64,000 nt of DNA, taken from contig JAFZAH010000040.1 of the NCBI GenBank assembly GCA_017548275.1, forward strand, positions 124,001 through 188,000, written 5' to 3'. The notes below the pieces were generated by a model, which had not been told where the DNA came from, ran no database searches, and was given only the letters and a program-made list of their open reading frames with translations. The DNA comes from Prevotella sp. (GTDB lineage: Bacteria; Bacteroidota; Bacteroidia; Bacteroidales; Bacteroidaceae). This document shows, piece by piece, positions 35,274 through 43,751 of this stretch. A program made the position numbers and the translations under genes. Each line of letters opens with the position of its first letter. Position 1 is the first letter of the stretch.

Positions 35274-35969
35274 CTATTCTATGGCTCTTAACGCCTGCAC
35301 AAAATCACGTATGGAATCTACATCTTTGACAGCGGGAGCCATCTCGAAGCGTGAATTGATGTCGATGCCAACGAACTTGGGGTGACGGAAAGCCAAAATG
35401 CGCTCCACATCGTCAGGTCCGATGCCACCGCTTAAGAGGAAAGGAGTATCACCATCGTAAGCCTCCAGCACAGACCAGTCAAAATGCTTGCCGCTGGCAC
35501 CTACTGTGGGACATTTCGTGTCGAAAAGGAAATAATCGATAGCCCCCTCATAATCACGGCATTTAGCGATATCGTTTGCCTGATTAACACTGATGGCCTT
35601 GATAATTTTCACATCGGGTGCGATGTCCGGCACCAACGTACGTCGCAGATTCTCTATCATCACCCGATTCTCACTACCATGCAACTGCACGAAGTCGAGT
35701 TTGAAATTGTAAACCCTCGTCACAATATTCTGGGGCATGTCGTCAACAAAGACACCCACCCGCTTGGGCAACTCCGGTGCACGTTTTACATTCTCAAACT
35801 GTTCACCCGGGAATGATGAGTAATCTGGGATGATGCCTGCCCGTGAATGAATCATCTGCACAAAACGAGGGCTTTCAGGCCAGAAAACAAAGCCCATCCA
35901 GTCAATACCGATTTGTTCTACAGCGCGAATGTTGTCAGGCTCGCGCATACCACATACTTTGATAATCAT
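35274..35969 (-). CDS. trpF: Phosphoribosylanthranilate isomerase
   Basis: 231 aa from ATG at 35969, giving the canonical N-terminus MIIKVCGMREPDNI with the catalytic Cys; a longer frame to 36017 crosses the trpC stop region. DFVQLHGSE and FLLSGGIGPDDV (phosphate site) confirm the TIM barrel. A free enzyme, not fused to TrpC as in enterobacteria. Confidence 0.95.
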   Translation of the reverse strand: MIIKVCGMREPDNIRAVEQIGIDWMGFVFWPESPRFVQMIHSRAGIIPDYSSFPGEQFENVKRAPELPKRVGVFVDDMPQNIVTRVYNFKLDFVQLHGSENRVMIENLRRTLVPDIAPDVKIIKAISVNQANDIAKCRDYEGAIDYFLFDTKCPTVGASGKHFDWSVLEAYDGDTPFLLSGGIGPDDVERILAFRHPKFVGIDINSRFEMAPAVKDVDSIRDFVQALRAIE

Positions 35970-36017
35970 GATTTTCTTGAATAAGATGTTAACTTTATAA
36001 CGTAGAACAATAATCAT

Positions 36018-36809
36018 TTATTTTAGACGAGCGATGAAATCTTGCAATGCCAAACCCGGTTCAGGCGTTTTCATGAAATGCTCACCCATGAGAAACCCTT
36101 GATAACCGGCACTTCGCAGCAATATGACCATATCGGGTTCTGACAACCCGCTCTCACTGACCTTACAACCATCTGCCGGCAAACGCGATGCCAGCATGAA
36201 AGATGACTGCACATCGGTGATAAACGACCCTAAATGACGGTTGTTGACACCGTACATGTCAGGCTCAATGTCTGCATAGTCCAGTTCTTCCTCGCTATGC
36301 ATCTCAAGCAACACTTCCAACCCCAACTCTTTAGTCATTCTTCTGAGTGACCGGCATTCGGTAAAAGTAAGAGCAGCCGCTATCAACAAGACAGCCGATG
36401 CACCACATTTACGAGCCTGAAACAACTGATACTCATCAATGATGAAATTTTTGTACAAAATCGGGATTTTCACACCATTCTGTCGAGCGATGTGTATATA
36501 ATCGTCGCTTCCACCAAAATATTTCTCATCAGTGAGAATGCTAATCGCTGCAGCACCATGATGTTCATAAGACAAAGGTATCTCGTCAGGGCGTCCTTCG
36601 GATTTTATCCACCCTTTAGAAGGTGAACGTCTTTTGAACTCAGCGATGATACCAGTATCAGAGGAGAGTAAAGCCTTACGCATGGAGACGATTGGAGTGT
36701 CATCCATCATTTGTTCCACCTGTGAATATAAAGAGTGTGGTGGCAATTGTTGCTTGAATTGCTCTACCTCAATGCGTTTATGAGCGATTATTTCTTGTAA
36801 AATATCCAT
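36018..36809 (-). CDS. trpC: Indole-3-glycerol phosphate synthase
   Basis: 263 aa. IIAEFKRRSPSKGWI carries the catalytic Lys. ISILTDEKYFGGS, ILYKNFIIDEYQLFQARKCGASAVLLI, YGVNNRHLGSF and SESGL follow in the normal order for the family. Confidence 0.95.
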   Translation of the reverse strand: MDILQEIIAHKRIEVEQFKQQLPPHSLYSQVEQMMDDTPIVSMRKALLSSDTGIIAEFKRRSPSKGWIKSEGRPDEIPLSYEHHGAAAISILTDEKYFGGSDDYIHIARQNGVKIPILYKNFIIDEYQLFQARKCGASAVLLIAAALTFTECRSLRRMTKELGLEVLLEMHSEEELDYADIEPDMYGVNNRHLGSFITDVQSSFMLASRLPADGCKVSESGLSEPDMVILLRSAGYQGFLMGEHFMKTPEPGLALQDFIARLK

Positions 36810-36870
36810 GTTGCTTAGAAGTTATGGGAGTGGATGGGAACTATAGAATTATGAGAGGTAATTAGGGATG

Positions 36871-37875
36871 TTAGTTGTTGAGTTCCACGAATTTACGGAA
36901 AGTCGCTAAAGCGCTGCCCGAATCGATGGATTCGCGAGCAATTGACACACATTCCTCAATGGACTTCTTACCGGCCTCCATCACTTGTATGCCAAAAGCG
37001 GCATTGGCCAGAACCACATCTTTCTGAGCAGGCAGGGCACGGTTTTCGAGCACACTGTCAAAAATCTCTGCAGCCTCTGTTTCCGACGCTCCAGCCACCA
37101 ATTCCTCAGCCGTAGCGACACGCAGGCCCAGGTCTGATGGTTTGAACACTCGCTCGTAATGTTTGGTTTTCACTTTGAAATCACCTGTCAGGGAAATCTC
37201 ATCATATCCATCCATACTGTTGACAATGCCGTAATCGATACCCATTTTCTCATAAACGTTACCATAGAGCCGCATCTGATCGAGATTGGCTACGCCGAGT
37301 AATTGACACTTTGGACGTGAAGGGTTGACAATCGGTCCCAATAGATTGAAGAAAGTGGGGAACTGCAATGCTTTGCGTATATGTCCGACAAACTTCATGG
37401 CACTGGCAAACAGTTGTGCATGCAGATATACGATACCACACTCGTTAATAGAGCGGTTGAGCCTGTCGATATCATCCGTAAAAGTCACGCCATGTTGACG
37501 GATAACATTCGAAGCACCGCTGATGGATGTGGCAGCATAGTTGCCATGTTTAGCCACCTTGTAACCTGCACCGGCAATAACGAAGCATGCCGTAGTGGAG
37601 ATATTGAACGTGTTTTTCCGGTCACCACCAGTTCCCACCACATCGATGTATCTGTCAGCATTGAGGATGGCAGGCACACCTGTCTCCAGGATACCATCGC
37701 GGAAACCCAACAGTTCATCGACCGTGATGCCACGCATTTGAATGCCGGTCAACAACGCCGAAATTTGTTCATCGGGGTACTCCTCGCGTGCTATACCATG
37801 CAGTATTTGCCGGGTTTCCTCACGCGTCAACTCCTCGTGGTTGAGGATTCGCTCTAATACTTCTTTCATTTCCAT
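36871..37875 (-). CDS. trpD: Anthranilate phosphoribosyltransferase
   Basis: 334 aa. DVVGTGGDRKNTFNISTT is the PRPP-binding loop, KHGNYAATSISGASNVI the glycine-rich/anthranilate region, and FPTFFNLLGPIVNPSRP the family signature. It is the first structural gene of the operon, about 70 bases after the attenuator hairpin. Confidence 0.95.
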   Translation of the reverse strand: MEMKEVLERILNHEELTREETRQILHGIAREEYPDEQISALLTGIQMRGITVDELLGFRDGILETGVPAILNADRYIDVVGTGGDRKNTFNISTTACFVIAGAGYKVAKHGNYAATSISGASNVIRQHGVTFTDDIDRLNRSINECGIVYLHAQLFASAMKFVGHIRKALQFPTFFNLLGPIVNPSRPKCQLLGVANLDQMRLYGNVYEKMGIDYGIVNSMDGYDEISLTGDFKVKTKHYERVFKPSDLGLRVATAEELVAGASETEAAEIFDSVLENRALPAQKDVVLANAAFGIQVMEAGKKSIEECVSIARESIDSGSALATFRKFVELNN

Positions 37876-37944
37876 GTTGATTCTCCTTATTATTTTATGA
37901 TTGATATTGTTGATCTTAAATTCTATGTGCTAATCCCCTTGAAA

Positions 37945-37979
37945 GGAAAAAGGCCTGTCGCAAGTACGACAGGCCTTTA
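37945..37979 (-). terminator. trp attenuator hairpin (intrinsic terminator between leader peptide and trpD)
   Basis: Perfect 12-bp stem AAAGGCCTGTCG (37949-37960 / 37967-37978) with a 6-base loop, followed on the minus strand by five T. It stands between the leader peptide and trpD, so it must be bypassed for trp expression. Its loop and adjoining arm (37957-37966) can instead pair over ten bases (two G-U) with 38009-38018 next to the leader stop codon, a competing antiterminator. Confidence 0.9.
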
Positions 37980-38011
37980 TATTATATAATGTTTCCACAC
38001 GGCTGCTCTAC

Positions 38012-38068
38012 TCACGACTTTTTGAATCTTGAGCAGCGCCACCAACGAAGAGATACAAACTGTGTCAT
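38012..38068 (-). CDS. trpL: trp operon leader peptide with tandem Trp codons
   Basis: 18 codons plus TGA: MTQFVSLRWWRCSRFKKS, with TGG TGG as codons 9-10. It starts about 25 bases after the predicted transcription start and ends just before the attenuator elements. Segments 38031-38037 (Trp codon side) and 38002-38008 form a 7-bp 1:2 hairpin, 38009-38018 pairs with 37957-37966 as the antiterminator, and 37949-37978 is the terminator. Ribosome stalling at the Trp codons would free the antiterminator strand; a ribosome reaching the stop codon would cover it. This is the classical enterobacterial-style logic, visible here from sequence alone. Confidence 0.85.
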   Translation of the reverse strand: MTQFVSLRWWRCSRFKKS

Positions 38069-38096
38069 TTTATAACTATTTTCTTGTTTTCGATTG

Positions 38097-38127
38097 CAAA
38101 ATTACACATTTTCCCGATACTGACAAA
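38097..38127 (-). promoter_or_regulatory. trp promoter: Promoter of the trp operon
   Basis: Minus strand TTTG (38127-38124), 19 bases, TAATTTTG (38104-38097). Full Bacteroidota consensus, about 30 bases before the leader peptide ATG. Confidence 0.85.
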
Positions 38128-38315
38128 TTTTTCGAAAGTTTTTTTGAATATTTTTTTACGAATGAAGTAATTATTTATCGCGAAATATGATAATGAACCT
38201 CAAAAAAGGCTCCGAACGGTATTTTTTAATTATCGAAAAAAATATTGCATAGTTTATAATAAATAGCGGTATATGAACGTTATCAAAATAAAGCGTAACA
38301 CAATATCAATTGCCT

Positions 38316-38441
38316 ATGAATTATTCTACACACGAAGAACTAAGTCCATCAGAAAAAACACTTCAACTAATCAGACAATTTGCTTATACTTATCGTTCGC
38401 TCCACACTGGCGATATCCATGAGTATTATTGTTTGAACTGA
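38316..38441 (+). CDS. Small ORF of 41 aa upstream of rpe, function unknown
   Basis: The frame reads MNYSTHEELSPSEKTLQLIR through FAYTYRSLHTGDIHEYYCLN. It ends 10 bases before the rpe ATG, on the same strand, with a composition like a real protein: helix-prone SPSEKTLQLIRQFAYTYR. I have no family name for it. Tiny proteins with an E(T)LxxIRQFAxxY-like core seem common in Prevotella and Bacteroides relatives, from memory only. It could also act as a leader for rpe. Confidence 0.5.
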   Translation: MNYSTHEELSPSEKTLQLIRQFAYTYRSLHTGDIHEYYCLN

Positions 38442-38451
38442 ACCGACAAAC

Positions 38452-39111
38452 ATGGACAAAAGAAAGATTTTTGTGTCGCCTTCATTATTGGCGGCAGATT
38501 TCACCAACCTGAAAAAAGACATCGAGATGATCAACCACAGCAATGCTGACTGGTTGCATCTCGACGTCATGGATGGTGTGTTTGTACCGAACATCTCCTT
38601 TGGCTTTCCGGTATTAGAGGCTGTTGCACGTATTTGCAAAAAACCGTTGGATGTACATTATATGATTGTGAATCCGGAGAAATTCATCGCCAGGACCGCC
38701 AAACTCGGAGCAATGATGATGAACGTCCACTATGAGGCATGCACCCATCTTCACCGTACCGTGCAAGAGATACATGACGCAGGTATGAAAGCCGGAGTAA
38801 CGCTCAACCCCTCTACCCCAGTGTCAGTATTGGAAGATATCATCGGCGATGTTGACATGGTCTTGCTGATGAGTGTGAACCCTGGTTTCGGGGGTCAGAA
38901 ATTCATCGAAAACACTATCGGAAAAGTCAAACGGTTACGGCAGATGATTACTTCTTCGGGAAGCAAGGCGCTTATCGAAGTAGATGGAGGTGTTCAAGAA
39001 GAGACAGCCCCACGATTGGTGGCGGCAGGCGTAGATGTGCTGGTCAGCGGCAGTTACGTGTTCAAGGCCGACAAACCGGAAGACATCATCGACCAACTGA
39101 AAAATTGCTGA
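38452..39111 (+). CDS. rpe: Ribulose-phosphate 3-epimerase
   Basis: 219 aa. SPSLLAADFTNLKKDIEMI, LHLDVMDGVFVPNISFG (catalytic Asp), DVHYMIVNPEKF, VLLMSVNPGFGGQKFIE and LIEVDGGVQEETAPRLVAAGVDVLVSGSYVF are all present in family order. It interconverts ribulose 5-phosphate and xylulose 5-phosphate in the pentose phosphate pathway, and so links to the xylose genes at the right of the window. Confidence 0.96.
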   Translation: MDKRKIFVSPSLLAADFTNLKKDIEMINHSNADWLHLDVMDGVFVPNISFGFPVLEAVARICKKPLDVHYMIVNPEKFIARTAKLGAMMMNVHYEACTHLHRTVQEIHDAGMKAGVTLNPSTPVSVLEDIIGDVDMVLLMSVNPGFGGQKFIENTIGKVKRLRQMITSSGSKALIEVDGGVQEETAPRLVAAGVDVLVSGSYVFKADKPEDIIDQLKNC

Positions 39112-39138
39112 GCAGACACATATAAGTCTGCTCTTTTT
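39110..39138 (+). terminator. Intrinsic terminator after rpe
   Basis: GAGCAGAC (39110-39117) pairs with GTCTGCTC (39126-39133), followed by TTTTTCG. The left arm starts inside the rpe stop codon. Confidence 0.8.
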
Positions 39139-39222
39139 CGTTTTGAACAAGAAGGAATAACCTTAAAACCTCGAACGAAAACGGCAACAACGATATATTG
39201 GCATTTGTCCACAGGAAAACGT

Positions 39223-42200
39223 ATGAGCGCAGCCCTCATTTTACTGTGGGTTATGAACGTTCATGCGCTGACGGTATCTCACTTGCGGGTGGATGCCGTC
39301 AGTAATCCTATGGGCGTGGATGAAAGTCCCCGGTTCAGTTGGATGATAGAGTCTGATGAGCGGGGATGCGTTCAAGTACAATACCGTATATGTATTTATC
39401 AAGGAGATTCTGACGGAGCATTGGTCTATGACTCAGGCGAAACCAGTTCCTCGCGTTCCACCCATGTGACTGCCGACGGGTTCTCTTTGCAACCTCAAAA
39501 ACGCTATTACTGGCGTGTATGGGTGAAGGACAACAAAGGAAACGAAGCGACATCAACCGAACAGGCTTATTTTGAATCCGGGCTTGTGGGGTCGGGTTGG
39601 AACGGCGCCCAATGGATTAAGAGCAACAGCACGGAGGGTGTACCACGGTTCAGAAAAAAGATAGTGCTAACTAAGGACGTGAAGTCGGCATGGTTATATA
39701 CCACAGCCTTGGGCATCTATGACCTGGAAATCAACGGGCAACGGGTGGGTCATATTGCTCCAGATGGCGAAATGACCTTCGAGGAACTGAAGCCCGGTTG
39801 GACTGACTACCGCAAAACCGTCAATTATTCCACCCACAATGTCACATCATACATGATGCAGGGTAACAATGTCATAGGTGCCACAGTCACTGGCGGCTGG
39901 TGGAGCGGGAATATATCGGTTGGATACTATGGGAACAAGCCTGTCGCGTTTCTGGCGAAATTGGTGATAACATACGAAGACAACAGCCAAGACATCATCG
40001 TGACAGACCAGTCGTGGAGCGTAAACAATGACGGTTCCCTACGGCTCGGCGACATCTGGAACGGCGAAGACTACGACGCGACCAAAGAAGACGGATGGAC
40101 TATAAGCGACGTCAACTCGAACCTATGGACACCCTGCGACCTGTCAACAGATTTCTCAGGCGAAATTGTTTCTGTCATCGGGTCTGAGGTATGGACCCTG
40201 CCAGAGTTCAAACTGCAGATGAAGTCCGTCAACATTTACGAGGGAAGCGAATCCACCAGAACAAACTACGGCATGGTGAACAGTGTGGCGCAATATAGCG
40301 GACAGGCGGCATTCACACTAAAAAGAGGCCAGACAGCCGTGGTTGATTTCGGTCAGAATATGGTGGGTTGGACACCATTTACCATCAAGGGAAAACGCGG
40401 GTCACGAATGCGTTTGCGCTATGCGGAGATGTTGAACGATAACGGTTCAAAAGGCAGGGGCAATGACGGACCCGGCGGCAGTATCTATTTGGAAAACCTC
40501 CGGGCAGCCCAAGCAACACTTTATTATACGTTCCGTGGCGACAGTGAAGGAGAAAGTTATTGTCCTTTCTCCACATACTTTGGATTCCGTTACTGTGAAA
40601 TCACTGCGGATGATGACATTGAGGTCGGGGAAATTTATGGCCTTCCTGTCAGTTCACAGACAGAAGACACAGGCGACATACGCACTGACAACAGTTTGGT
40701 CAACCAACTAATCTCCAATATACAATGGGGGCAACGAGGCAATCTGGTCAGCATCCCTACCGATTGTCCGCAACGCAGTGAGCGGTACGGATGGACCGGC
40801 GACACACAAGCCTTCTCACGCACGGGCATGTATAATGCCTCGACAGAGGCTTTCTACCGCAACTATATGTCAGAACTTAGGCTTGGACAAAATGAAGATG
40901 GGGCTTATCCGCACATTTGTCCTGTTGTTTACGATTGGTATGGCAGTGCCGGCTGGAGTGATGCAGGCATCATCATCCCCTATAACCACTACTTGATGTT
41001 TGCCGACAAAGATTTGCTCAGACAACAGTTCCCATCCATGGAAAAATATATGGATTGGCTCGCATCCAGGAAAGAAGGCGGATGGAAATATCCCGGTGGA
41101 GATGTCAGTTACGGCGACTGGTTGGCTTTCGACAAATGTAACAACCGGTACGCGAGCGTCGCCTATTATGCCAACAACGCATTGCTTATGTCAAAGATGG
41201 CACAGTTTCTCAGCGAGAATGACAACGATGAATACGCACATAAGGCAAAAGGATACCAACGTCTCTACGATAACATCAAAGACGAGTTTAACCTCCGTTT
41301 TTGGAATTTCCAACCCAAAGAAAGAAAACAAGCAAATTATGTGCTTCCACTGGCATTCGACCTGCTTGAAGGAGAAAAGAAAGATTTGGCGAGGGTCTCG
41401 TTGCAAAAAGCCATTAAGAACAATAAAGGTCTATTGTCTACCGGTTTTTTAGGCACATCGTTGTTCCTTCCTACTTTGTCTAGGTGTGAATTGGCCAATG
41501 AGGCCTACAACCTTCTGTTGCAGCGCGGGAACCCGTCATGGTTGTACAGCATAGACCAAGGCGCAACGACTATATGGGAAAGGTGGGACTCATACACGAA
41601 GGAAAAAGGGTTCGGTCCGGCAGACATGAATTCATTTAACCACTATGCCTACGGTGCTGTGGGTGAATGGATGTATCGCTATATGGCCGGCATAGACACC
41701 GACGACGAAAATCCGGGATTCTGCCATATCCTGCTGAAACCCGAACTCGATTTGCGTCGCAAATTCCCGAAGGGACAAGAAAGAATTTGCGAAGTAAGCG
41801 CGTCTTATCTCTCTTGTCAAGGTATGATTATCTCTGAATGGAAAATGAGTGAAGAAGGGGAAACGGAGTATAAATGTTCGGTTCCTGCCAACAGCCAAGC
41901 GACGTTATATCTTCCGATATCGGCTTTTGGCGATGACATTTTAGAAGGGAACGTCAAAGCCGAAGATGCCGAAGGAGTTGAATATATAGGGCTTATTGAC
42001 GGAAAACACATCTATCAACTCACTTCAGGAAACTATCATTTCTATGGAGCCTTGTCTGATAAAAGCATACTTCATTACGAAAGCCCACAAAAACCAATTA
42101 CCATAAACAAAGAAAACGGTCAGATAAGAGTTGAAAGTGAATTTGTTGAATCCATCAGCATATTTGATGTGAAAGGGAGATTACTATCGTATTCTATCGG

Positions 42201-42297
42201 AAAAGACACAATGAACATATCTCAATTACGCCATGGGGTATATATTGTGTATGTGCTTTCGGACGAGGGCAGCAATTCAGTCAAGTTTGTCAAATAG
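39223..42297 (+). CDS. Exported alpha-L-rhamnosidase, GH78, with a type IX secretion C-terminal domain
   Basis: 1024 aa from ATG at 39223 (AGGAAAAC upstream); a TTG at 39205 is in frame but less likely. The signal peptide is MSAALILLWVMNVHA. It has a Fn3-like N-terminal domain, carbohydrate-binding N-domains, and the GH78 (alpha/alpha)6 barrel with DCPQRSERYGWTGDTQAFSRT, which contains the general-acid region, and TTIWERWDSYTKEKG. The last about 70 residues (SISIFDVKGRLLSYSIGKD, INISQLRHGVYIVYVLS, SVKFVK) are a Por/T9SS sorting domain, so the enzyme is probably surface-bound or released. It removes terminal rhamnose from plant rhamnogalacturonans or glycosides. Confidence 0.92.
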   Translation: MSAALILLWVMNVHALTVSHLRVDAVSNPMGVDESPRFSWMIESDERGCVQVQYRICIYQGDSDGALVYDSGETSSSRSTHVTADGFSLQPQKRYYWRVWVKDNKGNEATSTEQAYFESGLVGSGWNGAQWIKSNSTEGVPRFRKKIVLTKDVKSAWLYTTALGIYDLEINGQRVGHIAPDGEMTFEELKPGWTDYRKTVNYSTHNVTSYMMQGNNVIGATVTGGWWSGNISVGYYGNKPVAFLAKLVITYEDNSQDIIVTDQSWSVNNDGSLRLGDIWNGEDYDATKEDGWTISDVNSNLWTPCDLSTDFSGEIVSVIGSEVWTLPEFKLQMKSVNIYEGSESTRTNYGMVNSVAQYSGQAAFTLKRGQTAVVDFGQNMVGWTPFTIKGKRGSRMRLRYAEMLNDNGSKGRGNDGPGGSIYLENLRAAQATLYYTFRGDSEGESYCPFSTYFGFRYCEITADDDIEVGEIYGLPVSSQTEDTGDIRTDNSLVNQLISNIQWGQRGNLVSIPTDCPQRSERYGWTGDTQAFSRTGMYNASTEAFYRNYMSELRLGQNEDGAYPHICPVVYDWYGSAGWSDAGIIIPYNHYLMFADKDLLRQQFPSMEKYMDWLASRKEGGWKYPGGDVSYGDWLAFDKCNNRYASVAYYANNALLMSKMAQFLSENDNDEYAHKAKGYQRLYDNIKDEFNLRFWNFQPKERKQANYVLPLAFDLLEGEKKDLARVSLQKAIKNNKGLLSTGFLGTSLFLPTLSRCELANEAYNLLLQRGNPSWLYSIDQGATTIWERWDSYTKEKGFGPADMNSFNHYAYGAVGEWMYRYMAGIDTDDENPGFCHILLKPELDLRRKFPKGQERICEVSASYLSCQGMIISEWKMSEEGETEYKCSVPANSQATLYLPISAFGDDILEGNVKAEDAEGVEYIGLIDGKHIYQLTSGNYHFYGALSDKSILHYESPQKPITINKENGQIRVESEFVESISIFDVKGRLLSYSIGKDTMNISQLRHGVYIVYVLSDEGSNSVKFVK

Positions 42298-42319
42298 TCT
42301 CTCCTTCAATATATAATAA

Positions 42320-42358
42320 AAACGTGAGTTCGACTTATGACAAATCGAACTCACGTTT
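42320..42358. terminator. Bidirectional terminator between the GH78 gene and the sigma factor gene
   Basis: 14-bp perfect stem AAACGTGAGTTCGA (42320-42333) / TCGAACTCACGTTT (42345-42358), 11-base loop. It lies between convergent genes. Confidence 0.85.
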
Positions 42359-42382
42359 CAAAGTATTCTTGGCGGAAATTAC

Positions 42383-42991
42383 TCAAGCATAAACGTTGTT
42401 GAATTGGAGCATGACATCATGCTGTTTTGCCATACGCCGGAGATTGAGGATGGCGTAACGCATACGACCGAGAGCAGTATTGATGCTCACATTGGTCATC
42501 TCTGCAATTTCCTTGAATGACATGTTCTGATAGAAACGCATGAATACGACCTCTCTTTGAGTGGGAGGCAGCATGTTCATCATCTTTTTGACATCAGCGA
42601 GAACCTGCTCCGTCACAAACTGACTCTCAATACTCCCTTCAATCAGGTCGCGTGAAGAGATGTTGGATAAATCGTTGTCTTCTGTCGGCTCAACAATCTT
42701 TTCGGATTTCTGCTCGCGATACCAGTCCATGATAACATTGTGTGCGATACGCATAATCCATGCGCCAAACTTTCCAGACGTGGTGTATTTGCGTTGATGC
42801 AACTTAGTGATAACCTTGAAGAATGTCTCTTGGAAGACATCATCAGCGGTATCGCGGTCATGCACCACGAATAGGATATATGAATATAACTTGGACTGAT
42901 TTCGTGACAATAACAAATCAAATGCCCGATTGTTCCCATCAATATATGCCAAAGCCAACTGTTCGTCGGTCATTGTAATGAGATTTTCCAT
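42383..42991 (-). CDS. ECF sigma-70 family RNA polymerase sigma factor
   Basis: 202 aa. Region 2: FDLLLSRNQSKLYSYILFVVHDRDTADDVFQETFFKVI and FGAWIMRIAHNVIMDWYRE. Region 4: LPPTQREVVFMRFYQNMSFKEIAEMTNVSINTALGRMRYAILNLRR. The regions are joined by an acidic linker (about 95-130). There is no anti-sigma factor gene next to it. This type is close to the RpoE-like sigma found as a standalone gene across Bacteroidales. The promoter at 43085-43116 has the housekeeping consensus. Confidence 0.93.
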   Translation of the reverse strand: MENLITMTDEQLALAYIDGNNRAFDLLLSRNQSKLYSYILFVVHDRDTADDVFQETFFKVITKLHQRKYTTSGKFGAWIMRIAHNVIMDWYREQKSEKIVEPTEDNDLSNISSRDLIEGSIESQFVTEQVLADVKKMMNMLPPTQREVVFMRFYQNMSFKEIAEMTNVSINTALGRMRYAILNLRRMAKQHDVMLQFNNVYA

Positions 42992-43084
42992 TCCTTAAAA
43001 TATTAAAATTTAAGTAATGTTTTTTCTATAGGCGTATTGGTTTGATATTGTTAATAAATGAAAAATAATTGCATGATTGCGGGG

Positions 43085-43116
43085 CAAAATTACACGTTTT
43101 TATTTATTTGTGCAAA
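43085..43116 (-). promoter_or_regulatory. Promoter of the ECF sigma factor gene
   Basis: Minus strand TTTG (43116-43113), 20 bases, TAATTTTG (43092-43085): full Bacteroidota consensus, leading into a leader of about 90 bases. Confidence 0.8.
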
Positions 43117-43229
43117 TTTTTAGTTGAAAAATCGCAAGTTTTTGCGCTTATTAGTCATAAAAACGTGAAAAAAATGATGATTTTATCGTTTTTCTATGAA
43201 AAAAATAGAGATTATTCTAAAAAAAGGAG

Positions 43230-43237
43230 TACCTTTG
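43230..43237 (+). promoter_or_regulatory. Putative -7 element for the cobalamin riboswitch transcript
   Basis: TACCTTTG on the plus strand directly upstream of the riboswitch; no clear -33. Confidence 0.5.
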
Positions 43238-43244
43238 CAATGTT

Positions 43245-43402
43245 CAAGGTTCGCTTAACGCGATGAAAAAGGGAACGGAGTGAAAATCTCCGACTGTCTC
43301 GCAGCTGTGAGTTTCCTTATACCCTGCAAGTAACAACGCCACTGGTGATAACCGGGAAGGCACTTGCAGGTGGAACAAAGTCAGAAGACCTGCCTGAATA
43401 TA
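43245..43402 (+). ncRNA. Cobalamin (B12) riboswitch
   Basis: The core elements are all present in order: AAGGTTCGC at the 5' end, GGGAACGGAGTGAAAATCTCCGACTGTCTCGCAGCTGTGA (matching the GGGAA...GGTGAAAATCC..GACTG..CCGCAGCTGTGA consensus), then CCCTGCAAG, the GCCACTG box, ACCGGGAAGGC, and the 3' closing GTCAGAAGACCTGCC. In this family it shuts off B12 uptake or B12-independent isozyme genes when cobalamin is bound. No such gene follows: only short frames, then a hairpin at 43557-43584, then unrelated ribE. Confidence 0.93.
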
Positions 43403-43556
43403 TTGCCGTCATTTCTCGATGTAAGGAGTGCCGGTGTCAACTAAAATCAAGACAAGAACAAGAACAGGAATGTACTTTGGTGCATTCTGTTTGGCAGTAT
43501 ATCGTATCCATAGCGATGGACCGTATGTGTATTATTATATAAGTTAAGTGAAAATT

Positions 43557-43584
43557 GGCGAGACCGGGAGGCCTCGCTTTTTTC
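43557..43584 (+). terminator. Intrinsic terminator downstream of the cobalamin riboswitch
   Basis: GGCGAG and CTCGC arms around ACCGGGAGGC, followed by TTTTTT on the plus strand. It ends the riboswitch transcript about 155 bases after the aptamer. Confidence 0.65.
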
Positions 43585-43641
43585 GTGTAAACTATCGGAC
43601 TCCAGGGATATACATTTACTACAAGCAAGTGACGCTGGAAC

Positions 43642-43704
43642 AAAAAAGAGAGGTTGGTGCAGGATGCTACCAACCTCAAAAAACGATTTCGTAACCGCGA
43701 AATC
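43642..43704 (-). terminator. Tandem minus-strand terminator-like hairpins right after a strong promoter
   Basis: Reading minus, GATTTCG (43704-43698) / CGAAATC (43691-43685) then G and six T. A second hairpin, GAGGTTGGT / ACCAACCTC (43677-43669 / 43658-43650), is followed by TC and six T. Both lie within 75 bases of the promoter at 43720-43751. A very short RNA or an attenuated leader would result. Confidence 0.5.
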
Positions 43705-43719
43705 AATAATAAGATATCG

Positions 43720-43751
43720 CAAAAGTAATGTTTCTGAACGAAACGACCAAA
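43720..43751 (-). promoter_or_regulatory. Minus-strand consensus promoter without an obvious gene
   Basis: TTTG (43751-43748), 20 bases, TACTTTTG (43727-43720): full consensus. No credible coding region follows on this strand before the sigma factor gene 700 bases away. Confidence 0.6.

Noticed and set aside
43345-43542. 65-aa ORF across the riboswitch 3' half
   Set aside because: It starts inside conserved aptamer sequence; its residues just translate the GCCACTG...GACCTGCC structure.
43447-43722. 91-aa minus-strand ORF
   Set aside because: It runs through two terminator-like hairpins directly after the promoter and has no protein-like conservation that I can see.
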